Shown piece by piece: positions 1-5,173 of a DNA stretch of 5,173 nt (positions within the stretch are counted from its first letter, which is position 1; each line of letters starts with the position of its first letter). The translations under genes were made by a program, and so were the position numbers. The notes beneath the pieces were generated by a model. The model saw only the letters and a list, made by a program, of their open reading frames with translations, ran no database searches and was not told where the DNA came from. Location: NCBI GenBank assembly GCA_003157225.1, contig PMIZ01000223.1:1-5173 (forward strand), written 5' to 3'. Origin of the DNA: Actinomycetota bacterium. Its GTDB lineage: Bacteria; Actinomycetota; Thermoleophilia; RBG-16-64-13.

Positions 1-1170
1 GGCGAAGTTGAAGCAGCCCTTGGACGAGATTCCGACTGTGTAGCCCGGGAAGTCGTACTTGGCTGCGATACCGTCCATTTCGCTGATCAGCCGGTCGTTG
101 AGATAGTTGAGGTGCTTGTAGGCGTCTGGGGTCATCACCTCTTCGAGGCTGGTGCGGGCACAAGCCATGGAGAGCGGGTTGCCGCTGTAGGTGCCCACCT
201 GGTAGACCTTGCCGCTCTGCACCACGTCCATTACCTCTTCGCTGGCGCCGATGGCCCCCGAGGGCAGGCCTCCCGCCAACGCCTTGGCCAGGGTGACCAT
301 GTCGGGCACCACGCCGAAACGCTCCACCGCACCGCCGGCAGCCGTGCAGATGCCGGTCTTCACTTCATCGAAGATGAGCACGATGCCGTGCTTCTTGGTG
401 ATCTCACGCACCGCGTGCAGGTAACCCGGCTCGGGCAGCACCACGCCCAGGTTCATCATCGCGGCTTCCATGATGAGACAGGCCGGTTTGCGGCCCTCTT
501 CGATGAGCCTGACGATGCGGGCCTCCATCATGGTGGCGTCGTTGAAGGGCACCGCCGACGTCATATCGATGACGGCCTTGGGGATGCCCGCACCATACGA
601 GATGGACTTGTAGTTATCCCGGGGCCCGATGTCTCCGAAATCGGCTACGCCCAGACTCACCATCACGTAGTCGTGATGCCCATGATACGAGCCGAAGATC
701 TTGAGCACTTGATCCCGGCCTGTGTACGCCCGAGCGATGCGGATAGCGTCCATGGTGGCCTCGGAACCCGAGTTCACAAAGCGCCACTTGGGCAAGCGGA
801 AGTTCTTGGCCAGATGCTCGGCCACGATGAACGAGTCCTCGGTGGGCAGGGCGAACTGGGTCCCCAGCTCGCACCGCCTCTTGATAGTCTCGACTATGGC
901 CGGGTGCGCGTGCCCCTGCACCATGCAGCCGAAGCCGTTGTGGAAGTCGCTAATCTCCCGTCCCTCGACCGAGTAGATTTTGGAGCCTTTCCCGTGGCTG
1001 AAGTAGACGGGGTAGGGGTCGCGCATCTGATAGGTGGACGAGACGCCGTTGACGAGCGTCTTGCTCGCCCGCTTGAACATCTCGTACGACTTGGGCGTGT
1101 CTTTCTCGAGACGCGTTTCTTCGCGCTCGGCCAGTTCGGCCACGCGCTTGCTGTCGATCACTGCGGTCAT
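1..1170 (-). CDS. Class III PLP-dependent aminotransferase, glutamate-1-semialdehyde 2,1-aminomutase-like (C-terminus cut by window edge)
   Basis: A fold-type I PLP enzyme that moves an amino group between an amino donor and a carbonyl compound, or within one molecule, in the cytoplasm. The 390 visible codons begin at the ATG at 1168-1170, behind AAGGAG ten bases upstream; by analogy with the family roughly 40-60 C-terminal residues lie outside. Visible motifs are GHAHP in the N-terminal part, the phosphate-binding NSGSEA (133-138), the YHGH segment (162-165), the LIFDEV strand whose Asp268 should hold the pyridine nitrogen, and TLAKALAGGLPSG with Lys296 as the Schiff-base lysine. This layout matches the GSA aminomutase branch more than ordinary 4-aminobutyrate or ornithine transaminases. 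No haem-biosynthesis gene is visible, and the neighbours are a permease and a saccharopine dehydrogenase-like enzyme, so a role in amino acid catabolism or racemisation/aminomutation is more likely than 5-aminolevulinate synthesis. The family call is firm; the substrate is unknown. Confidence 0.93.
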   Translation of the reverse strand, partial: MTAVIDSKRVAELAEREETRLEKDTPKSYEMFKRASKTLVNGVSSTYQMRDPYPVYFSHGKGSKIYSVEGREISDFHNGFGCMVQGHAHPAIVETIKRRCELGTQFALPTEDSFIVAEHLAKNFRLPKWRFVNSGSEATMDAIRIARAYTGRDQVLKIFGSYHGHHDYVMVSLGVADFGDIGPRDNYKSISYGAGIPKAVIDMTSAVPFNDATMMEARIVRLIEEGRKPACLIMEAAMMNLGVVLPEPGYLHAVREITKKHGIVLIFDEVKTGICTAAGGAVERFGVVPDMVTLAKALAGGLPSGAIGASEEVMDVVQSGKVYQVGTYSGNPLSMACARTSLEEVMTPDAYKHLNYLNDRLISEMDGIAAKYDFPGYTVGISSKGCFNFA

Positions 1171-1180
1171 AAGCTACTCA

Positions 1181-1186
1181 CTCCTT
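1181..1186 (-). promoter_or_regulatory. Ribosome binding site of the aminotransferase gene
   Basis: AAGGAG on the minus strand, ten bases before the ATG at 1170. It supports that ATG as the start. A perfect GC hairpin (1196-1210) begins nine bases further upstream. Confidence 0.75.
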
Positions 1187-1195
1187 GTGTCTTGA

Positions 1196-1210
1196 CGGCG
1201 GTCGCCGCCG
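1196..1210 (-). other. GC hairpin just upstream of the aminotransferase ribosome site
   Basis: CGGCGG and CCGCCG (plus-strand reading) flank a 3-base loop, giving a perfect 6-bp all-GC stem. It lies nine bases upstream of AAGGAG on the minus strand, so in a transcript from the permease side it would form just before the ribosome site. A translational role is possible but unproven. Confidence 0.4.
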
Positions 1211-1334
1211 GAACATCGCCAACGTGAGTGGGTCTCAGAGCCTGTTTCGCGACTACACGCCGACCGCCGGGATCGTGCTGGGCGGCGGTCACACCTTGTC
1301 GGCGAACGTCGGTCAGAAACGAGCTCCTAGCTAT

Positions 1335-1396
1335 CACCGCCCTTTGGGGGGCTGCTGGCAAACGAAGCCCCGGCCTCCAGCACGCACTGGGCGGTG
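1335..1396. repeat. Nested inverted repeat (8 bp outer, 6 bp inner)
   Basis: CACCGCCC (1335-1342) pairs perfectly with GGGCGGTG (1389-1396). Within it TGCTGG (1353-1358) pairs with CCAGCA (1377-1382). A competing pairing of the G-run at 1346-1351 with the C-run at 1368-1371 is also possible, so two mutually exclusive folds exist. This is the strongest structured unit of the gap. Confidence 0.5.
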
Positions 1397-1420
1397 CGAC
1401 AGGTCGTCCTCGGTCGCTTA

Positions 1421-1435
1421 CGTAGCGCTGCTACG
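1421..1435. repeat. Perfect 6-bp hairpin CGTAGC/GCTACG
   Basis: CGTAGC and GCTACG are separated by three bases. Together with the preceding hairpin at 1397-1417 it forms a contiguous series of stems. The lack of a T-run argues against a rho-independent terminator. It could be part of a dispersed palindromic repeat. Confidence 0.4.
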
Positions 1436-1497
1436 CTCGCTTCCTGCTTCCTACTCTCGCGCGTGCCCATCGCGCCCTGGCGGCGAGGCGTCATTTG

Positions 1498-2727
1498 TCA
1501 CCAGCCCTTGAGCGCCTGGGGCGTCATCTCTTTCAGACCCCAGGGGAAGTCGTATTTGGGCATCAGCTCCATGAACGGATCGGGGTCGAAAGCTTCCGGA
1601 CCGAGTACTCCGGCTCCCTTCCATACGCCCCTTTCGAGGAGATCCCAGGCGATCACGGGGCCGACCGCAGTCTGCCAAACCACAGCCTGGACCCCGTAGT
1701 TCTTCATGCAGGTCTCGTTGTCGGCCACCTGGTACAGGTACACCTCGCGGGCCTTGCCATTCTTGACGCCTTTCACCCAGGTACCGGCGCAGGTCTTGCC
1801 GAACATCTGGTCGCCCAGGTGGGCTGGGTCGGGCAGACAGGCCGCCACCACGTCCCGGGGCGCCACCTTGACGCCTTTGACGTCGATAGGGAAGCGGTTG
1901 TCGAGGCCGAGCATCTTGATGGTCTTGAGCACGCTGATGAACTGATCGCCCAGGCCATACTTGAACGTCACCCGTTTGCACTTGACCCAGCGAGGCACGA
2001 GCAGCACTTCCTCGTGCTCCACGTTGACGCACTCTACCGGCCCGATTCCCTCGGGGAAGTCGAACACCTCCGGCTCTGAGAACGGGACGGTGGTGGTCCA
2101 GCCCTTGCCTTGCTCCCAAACCACCGGCGGGTTAAGGCATTCTTCGATGGTGGTCCAGATGGAGAAGTTGGGCGCGAACTCGTAGCCTCGCACCTCCAGG
2201 TTGGCGCCGTCGCGCACACCGATCTCCTCGATCTCGTCGAAGAGGTGATTCTCGGCGTACTTGGCGAACACGTCGGCCATGCCGGGCTCCACGCCCATGC
2301 CGACGAGGGCGAGCAGGCCCTTCTTCTCCCAAGCCTCGGCCCGCTCGAACTGGTAGTCGCCCAGCTTCACGCCGCAGGCGTGGTACGGGTCGCTCTTGTC
2401 GGCGGTGGACAGGGTCATGGCCATGTCCATGTAGTTGCAGCCCGCCTCGTAGGCGGCGTCAAAGAGGGCCTCGTTGAAGACGGGGTCGACGGCGTTGTGG
2501 ATGAGGTCCACCTGGTGCTTGCTCGCCAAGGCGACCACTTGGGCACGGTCGCCCGCGTCGATGGCCTCCACCCTCATCTTCGCCGGGGAGCCGAGTTTGC
2601 GCCAGACCTCGGTGGCCCGGTCGACGTTGTAGTCGGCCAGCACCAGTTTCTCCACCCAGGGCTTGTCCTTGGTAAGGACGGCGATAGCTTCGCCCACGCC
2701 TCCGACGCCTACTAGTAGGACTTTCAT
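1498..2727 (-). CDS. Saccharopine dehydrogenase family NAD(P)-dependent oxidoreductase (LYS9/carboxynorspermidine or lysine 6-dehydrogenase type)
   Basis: A 409-residue cytoplasmic enzyme with an N-terminal Rossmann domain. The dinucleotide loop GVGGVG is at residues 7-12, followed by a second strand ending in LAD with Asp32, which in this superfamily usually favours NAD over NADP. The catalytic/dimerisation domain begins near GMGVEPGM (143-150), matching the G-x-x-PGM turn of the family, and continues through GPVE (229-232), the APRDVV segment (289-294) and a C-terminal GVLGPEAFDPDPF stretch (373-385). Length fits the roughly 380-410 residue LYS9-like group, which includes saccharopine reductase, carboxynorspermidine dehydrogenase and lysine 6-dehydrogenase; these cannot be told apart here. 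The ATG overlaps the permease stop in an ATGA arrangement and has AGGAGGT six bases upstream, so the two are translationally coupled. This linkage suggests the substrate, or a product of it, is what the permease carries. The family is clear; the reaction is unknown. Confidence 0.92.
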   Translation of the reverse strand: MKVLLVGVGGVGEAIAVLTKDKPWVEKLVLADYNVDRATEVWRKLGSPAKMRVEAIDAGDRAQVVALASKHQVDLIHNAVDPVFNEALFDAAYEAGCNYMDMAMTLSTADKSDPYHACGVKLGDYQFERAEAWEKKGLLALVGMGVEPGMADVFAKYAENHLFDEIEEIGVRDGANLEVRGYEFAPNFSIWTTIEECLNPPVVWEQGKGWTTTVPFSEPEVFDFPEGIGPVECVNVEHEEVLLVPRWVKCKRVTFKYGLGDQFISVLKTIKMLGLDNRFPIDVKGVKVAPRDVVAACLPDPAHLGDQMFGKTCAGTWVKGVKNGKAREVYLYQVADNETCMKNYGVQAVVWQTAVGPVIAWDLLERGVWKGAGVLGPEAFDPDPFMELMPKYDFPWGLKEMTPQALKGW

Positions 2728-4304
2728 GTGAGGACCTCCTCATCAGCGACGTAGGGATCGACATCGGGGATGTTGTTCCTCAGCTTGATCCACCGCCTGA
2801 TCGGGTAGTAGAGAACGGCGCCGCCGCCCATGAAGGCGATGGGCAGCCAAAGGGCCTTCATGCCGGAGTCATGAATCTGGCTGTAGATGGCCAGGATGAT
2901 GAGCAGCGTGGGCAGGATGGTGACGATTAACAGCACGGGCCAGCCGCCGGGAGTCCTCCAGCGGGGAATCTCCGGGCGGGAGATCCGCAACTTCCACAGC
3001 GCCAAGAACTCGATCAGCAGCGCGATCATGTTGAGGAACACGTCTATCACCACGAGCGCAGCGAACGCATTGAGAGAGAAGATGCTGAAGATGATGCCGC
3101 AAAGGATGATGGCGATCCAGGGAGTTCCGTGCTTCTTGCTCACCTTGACCAGGAACTTGGGCATCATGCCGTCCTCCGCCAACGCGAAGGGCACCCTTGT
3201 GCCCCCCACACTGTTCCCGATGAAGAGTCCTATCATGCTGAAGATGGCCGCCAATAGCATGAAGTCACCCAGGAACGTCGCGAAACCATTTCCGAGCCCT
3301 GATTTAAGTGCTACGGCCTTGGCTATGTCGGGGAATCCCCACCCGTCCGATTGCGTTGGATCCACTCCGGCCGCCTGCATCTGCTCTGCGGTCATGCCGG
3401 CCTGTTGAGCCACGGGCCCGATGCCCGCTCCCGAATCGGCCTCGGTGATGCCCCAGAGCGCCACTTTGTTGTTCTCGCCGGCGCCGCCGTAGAGCGCGGC
3501 GACCGTGGGAATGGCGTAGGTGGCTATGGCGGCGATGAGCACCAGAAGCATGGCCAGCGGATACGTGCGCTTGGGCTTGACGATCTCGTCACCGGCCGCG
3601 CTGGGTAGCTCGAATCCCATGTAGTTCCAGATGACAACGAAAAGACCCAATTGGAAGGCGCTAATAATGCCGGTGTCTTTTGGCAAGAAGGCCATGTGGA
3701 ACGTGCTGCCGTGCACTCCCCAGTTCACGAAGCCGACCACCGACATAATAATCAGCGGGATCAACATCACCGCCCCGAGCCAGATGCTCGTGAGCCCGGA
3801 GAGTCGGACGCCGCGGATTTGCATGTACGAGATCCCCCATATGAGAACGGCCCCGACGATCCACTGGAGCAGCGAAGCCGGCGCCCATCCCCACCCATCG
3901 CGGAGCTGGGGGATCCAGAAGCCGAGATAGGTGGCCGCGAGCACGGGGTAGATGGAGACATCGACCCACGAGACGACCCAGTTCATCCAGCCGGTCATGA
4001 ACCCGGTGAACGGGCCGAAGGCCTGTTTGGTCCAGTGGTAGTAGCCGCCCTCCACGGGCATCATCGACTGTAGTTCCCTGACCATGAGGATATTGGGCAC
4101 GCTGTACACAAACGGAACAAGGGCGATGAGGAGAAGTGCCAGACCGGATCCGGACGTGCTGAACAGCGATTCGATACCGAACGATCCGCCGCTGACGGTG
4201 AAGTAGATGATCCCGAATAGCGGGAGCAGAGTCAGCGAGCGCTTGAGCATCTGGCGCTCGACGCTGATCTCCGTGCCCACCGACGAGACAGGCGCACCTG
4301 TCAT
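2724..4304 (-). CDS. APC-superfamily amino acid/polyamine permease, 12 predicted membrane helices
   Basis: A 526-residue inner-membrane transporter, probably a proton-coupled symporter or exchanger of an amino acid or polyamine. Helix 1 holds the broken-helix substrate motif SGGSFGIE (38-45), typical of APC carriers and resembling the SGGPxGxE form of polyamine uptake transporters. Next are MMPVEGGYYHW after helix 2 (81-91) and RVPFALAEDGMMP (370-382), a hallmark loop after helix 8. Twelve hydrophobic stretches are visible at about 24-44, 56-75, 103-129, 145-163, 171-195, 216-232, 250-271, 341-363, 396-411, 416-439, 455-475 and 484-502. The loop between helices 7 and 8 (about 273-323) is unusually long. 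The start chosen is the ATG at 4302-4304, with GGGAGG five bases upstream; an in-frame ATG at 4469 would add 55 Arg/Cys-rich residues not expected before an APC helix 1. The gene leads the operon with the saccharopine dehydrogenase-like gene. The exact substrate is not known. Confidence 0.94.
   Translation of the reverse strand: MTGAPVSSVGTEISVERQMLKRSLTLLPLFGIIYFTVSGGSFGIESLFSTSGSGLALLLIALVPFVYSVPNILMVRELQSMMPVEGGYYHWTKQAFGPFTGFMTGWMNWVVSWVDVSIYPVLAATYLGFWIPQLRDGWGWAPASLLQWIVGAVLIWGISYMQIRGVRLSGLTSIWLGAVMLIPLIIMSVVGFVNWGVHGSTFHMAFLPKDTGIISAFQLGLFVVIWNYMGFELPSAAGDEIVKPKRTYPLAMLLVLIAAIATYAIPTVAALYGGAGENNKVALWGITEADSGAGIGPVAQQAGMTAEQMQAAGVDPTQSDGWGFPDIAKAVALKSGLGNGFATFLGDFMLLAAIFSMIGLFIGNSVGGTRVPFALAEDGMMPKFLVKVSKKHGTPWIAIILCGIIFSIFSLNAFAALVVIDVFLNMIALLIEFLALWKLRISRPEIPRWRTPGGWPVLLIVTILPTLLIILAIYSQIHDSGMKALWLPIAFMGGGAVLYYPIRRWIKLRNNIPDVDPYVADEEVLT
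2734..2740 (-). promoter_or_regulatory. Ribosome binding site of the saccharopine dehydrogenase-like gene, inside the permease 3' end
   Basis: AGGAGGT on the minus strand, six bases before the ATG at 2727. It lies within the last codons of the permease, whose TGA (2724-2726) overlaps the ATG (2725-2727). This near-consensus site and the 4-base overlap fix the start and indicate coupled translation. Confidence 0.85.
3336..3488 (-). other. Extended hydrophilic loop between helices 7 and 8 of the permease
   Basis: Permease residues about 273-323 form a polar, Gly/Ala/Gln-rich stretch containing GENNK, ITEADSG and MTAEQMQ, ending at the conserved-looking GWGFPDIA. In typical relatives the joint between helix 7 and the D-I-A segment is about 20 residues, so roughly 30 extra residues are inserted. 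With the usual APC topology the loop faces outside the cell. A role in substrate capture or stability is inference. Confidence 0.6.
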
Positions 4305-4307
4305 GTT

Positions 4308-4316
4308 CCCCTCCCT
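4308..4316 (-). promoter_or_regulatory. Ribosome binding site deciding the permease start
   Basis: AGGGAGGGG on the minus strand ends three bases before the ATG at 4304, with its GGGAGG core five bases away. It supports the shorter permease reading over the upstream in-frame ATG at 4469. Confidence 0.75.
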
Positions 4317-4443
4317 CTCGAGCCGGGCGCCCCGCTCCCAGTGCGGCACAGGCGGGCACACCGGACCGAGCGCGACGCGGAGGATGATTCGCCTACAACA
4401 TCTCACAGCGAAGGTGCGGAAAGCAACAGAGGAGAAGTAGAAT

Positions 4444-4476
4444 ATGGCGTGGATCGTGCATCGGCGCAAAGGGTGA
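4444..4476 (+). CDS. Possible 10-residue leader peptide upstream of the AOR gene
   Basis: ATG at 4444 opens a 10-codon frame, MAWIVHRRKG, ending in TGA at 4474-4476. AGAGGAGA (4428-4435) lies eight bases before the ATG, a good ribosome site. The frame ends ten bases before the inverted repeat at 4486-4504. A leader peptide controlling the AOR is possible. It is equally possible that this is chance, and the candidate -10 box TAGAAT overlaps its start, so both cannot be right. Confidence 0.2.
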   Translation: MAWIVHRRKG

Positions 4477-4485
4477 ACTCGGTGA

Positions 4486-4504
4486 CCTCGATGTCATATC
4501 GAGG
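4486..4504. promoter_or_regulatory. 7+7 inverted repeat in front of the AOR gene; candidate operator or leader hairpin
   Basis: CCTCGAT (4486-4492) and ATCGAGG (4498-4504) are perfect inverted repeats around the 5-base spacer GTCAT, giving a 19-bp dyad. It ends eight bases before the AOR ribosome site and 20 before the TTG. The size and spacing fit a binding site for a dimeric helix-turn-helix regulator, or an RNA hairpin affecting translation. No regulator gene is present in the window. Confidence 0.45.
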
Positions 4505-4512
4505 CGAGTCCG

Positions 4513-4519
4513 AAGGAGG
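4513..4519 (+). promoter_or_regulatory. Ribosome binding site fixing the TTG start of the AOR gene
   Basis: AAGGAGG, a full consensus match, five bases before the TTG at 4525-4527. In this frame a TGA at 4483-4485 closes the upstream side and no ATG or GTG lies between it and the TTG, so this start is well determined. Confidence 0.85.
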
Positions 4520-4524
4520 CTAGG

Positions 4525-5173
4525 TTGGACTTCTATCAGGGAAGGGTCCTGCGCGTCGATCTTACGTCGGAAGCCGCCTTCACCGAGCCACTCAACCTGG
4601 ACTGGGCCGAGCGCTACCTAGGCGGAAAAGGCCTGCTCTTCCGCTACATGTGGGAGTATGTGCCGCCCAAGGTGGACCCCTGGTCGCCCGACAACCCGGT
4701 GTTCTTGATGACCGGGCCGTTCGCGGGCACCAACGTGAGCACCGCTTCCCGACTTGTGGTCGGGGCAAAGAGCCCCACCACCGGGATCCTTGACGATAGC
4801 TACGTGGGCGGGTCGTTCGCTCCCGAGATGAAGTTCGCCGGCTACGACGCCATCGTTGTAACTGGCAAGTCGGCGTCGCCGACGTTGGTGTGGATCAAGG
4901 ACGACGAGGTCCGCTTCTTGCCGGCTGAGAAGTACTGGGGTCTCAAGACCTCGGGTGTCGAAGAGGCTCTGCGGCGTGACCTCGACCCCCATGCGAAGGT
5001 ACTCTCCATCGGCCCCGCGGGCGAGAACCTGGTTCCCTGGGCCTGCCTCAGTACCGACCAGTTTCACAAGGCGGGCCGCGCAGGTCACGGCGCGCTGTTC
5101 GGCTCCAAGAACCTCAAGGCCATCGCGATCCGGGGCACCGGATCGGTGCGGGTGGGTGACGCCAAGGCCTTTC
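4525..5173 (+). CDS. Aldehyde:ferredoxin oxidoreductase, tungsten-type (N-terminal 216 residues; runs off the right edge)
   Basis: A cytoplasmic oxidoreductase of the AOR family, which oxidises aldehydes to carboxylic acids (or the reverse) using a tungsten bis-pyranopterin centre and a 4Fe-4S cluster, with ferredoxin as usual partner. The visible part is the AOR N-terminal domain: the opening GRVLRVDLT (6-14), YLGGKGL (31-37), TGPFAGT (63-69), SRLVVGAKSPTTG with Arg76 (75-87), GGSFAPEMKFAGYDAIVVTGK (95-115), SIGPAGENLV (161-170) and the pterin-contacting AGRAGHGALFGSKNLKAI (183-200). All align by eye with Pyrococcus furiosus AOR. At the spot of that enzyme's Asn93 this protein has Tyr93; the metal contact there is, as I recall, through the backbone, so this need not abolish activity. 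The family is normally about 600 residues, so the cluster-binding cysteines lie outside. The start is TTG with AAGGAGG. The gene is divergent from the permease operon; the aldehyde substrate is unknown. Confidence 0.95.
   Translation, partial: MDFYQGRVLRVDLTSEAAFTEPLNLDWAERYLGGKGLLFRYMWEYVPPKVDPWSPDNPVFLMTGPFAGTNVSTASRLVVGAKSPTTGILDDSYVGGSFAPEMKFAGYDAIVVTGKSASPTLVWIKDDEVRFLPAEKYWGLKTSGVEEALRRDLDPHAKVLSIGPAGENLVPWACLSTDQFHKAGRAGHGALFGSKNLKAIAIRGTGSVRVGDAKAF

Larger units (their letters stand above)
1171..1497. other. 327-base non-coding gap with dense inverted repeats; possible structured leader or small RNA
   Basis: No convincing protein gene lies here; short open frames exist but have no recognisable family features. 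The gap carries a run of pairable segments. These are 1196-1201 with 1205-1210 (6 bp, 3-base loop), 1258-1268 with 1284-1290 plus 1301-1304 (11 bp with a bulge), and 1335-1342 with 1389-1396 (perfect 8 bp). The last encloses 1353-1358 with 1377-1382 (6 bp). Then come 1397-1403 with 1408-1417 (about 7 bp with a bulge), 1421-1426 with 1430-1435 (perfect 6 bp, 3-base loop) and 1459-1463 with 1471-1475. No T-run follows any hairpin, so none is a classical intrinsic terminator. The gap could be a long structured 5' leader of the aminotransferase gene, a separate small RNA, a REP-like repeat or a decayed insertion. It matches no riboswitch class I recognise. High G+C raises the rate of chance hairpins. 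Confidence 0.45.
4305..4524. promoter_or_regulatory. Divergent control region between the permease operon and the AOR gene
   Basis: The two transcription units diverge here, so promoters for both should lie in these 220 bases. On the plus side TAGAAT (4438-4443) resembles a -10 box, but the hexamer 17 bases upstream is a poor -35. No convincing minus-strand promoter could be picked. The permease leader has a GC hairpin at 4318-4337 (GAG/CTC and CGGG/CCCG around CGC, one bulge) and another at 4331-4356 (CCCGC/GCGGG). The AOR side has a 10-codon upstream ORF, a tandem 9-base repeat (4473-4481 and 4482-4490, GTGAACTCG then GTGACCTCG) and a 7+7 inverted repeat. Shared regulation of both units from this region is likely by layout only. 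Confidence 0.55.

Noticed and set aside
112..1227. 371-codon plus-strand open frame opposite the aminotransferase
   Set aside because: Its protein is rich in His, Gly, Asp and Val, has no family features, and mirrors the codon pattern of the clear minus-strand aminotransferase. It is a shadow of G+C-rich coding DNA.
1167..1361. 64-codon minus-strand open frame in the 1171-1497 gap
   Set aside because: No ribosome site was seen, the composition is unlike a conserved protein, and it overlaps the aminotransferase start and the hairpin series.
1459..1475. Intrinsic terminator after the saccharopine dehydrogenase-like gene
   Set aside because: A 5-bp GC stem is present but no T-run follows on the minus strand, so it does not meet the usual pattern.
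1171..1497. Known riboswitch (glycine, cobalamin, TPP, fluoride, guanidine) in the gap
   Set aside because: I compared remembered core motifs on both strands and found no convincing match. A covariance-model search with Infernal would settle this.
1185..1511. 108-codon plus-strand open frame across the gap
   Set aside because: It spans the inverted repeats, runs into the end of a minus-strand gene and has no protein family signal.
1495..2079. 194-codon plus-strand open frame antisense to the 3' part of the saccharopine dehydrogenase-like gene
   Set aside because: No recognisable domain and fully explained as the complement of a real gene.
2110..2715. 201-codon plus-strand open frame opposite the saccharopine dehydrogenase-like gene
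   Set aside because: It lies wholly antisense to a well-supported gene and its composition is typical of a shadow frame.
4305..4469. 55-residue N-terminal extension of the permease from an upstream ATG
   Set aside because: The extension is Arg/Cys-rich and unlike APC N-termini, whereas the ATG at 4304 has a strong ribosome site at the right distance.
4618..5088. 156-codon minus-strand open frame opposite the AOR
   Set aside because: The plus-strand AOR alignment is continuous through this stretch; the antisense frame has no family features.

Overview
The window is G+C-rich bacterial DNA. It holds four protein genes, two of them cut by the window edges. Strong AAGGAGG-type ribosome sites, a TTG start and a tungsten-type aldehyde oxidoreductase suggest an anaerobic or facultative bacterium of a G+C-rich lineage (Actinobacteriota, Chloroflexota or a G+C-rich Firmicute are plausible). 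The phylum cannot be fixed from the sequence alone.

Layout. On the minus strand, reading right to left: a 12-helix APC-superfamily amino acid/polyamine permease (4304-2724), a saccharopine dehydrogenase-family oxidoreductase (2727-1498) and a class III PLP aminotransferase related to glutamate-1-semialdehyde aminomutase (1170 to beyond the left edge). The first two share an ATGA stop/start overlap and are almost certainly cotranscribed. A 327-base non-coding gap rich in inverted repeats separates them from the aminotransferase. On the plus strand, starting at a TTG at 4525 and running off the right edge, is the N-terminal part of an aldehyde:ferredoxin oxidoreductase (AOR). The 220-base divergent region (4305-4524) must hold the promoters for both directions. 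It contains a perfect 7+7 inverted repeat, a 10-codon upstream ORF with its own ribosome site, and GC-rich hairpins.

How the genes may work together (inference). The permease would import an amino acid or amine. The saccharopine dehydrogenase-like enzyme and the PLP enzyme would act on its amino group, by oxidative deamination, reductive coupling, transamination or amino-group migration. The AOR would oxidise a resulting aldehyde to the acid and reduce ferredoxin. A lysine route, with a lysine 6-dehydrogenase-like step giving an aldehyde, is one concrete version. Polyamine or carboxynorspermidine-type chemistry is another. No substrate can be assigned from sequence alone.

Most notable for follow-up are the structured 1171-1497 gap, the control region in front of the AOR, and the pairing of a divergent AOR with this amino-acid module.
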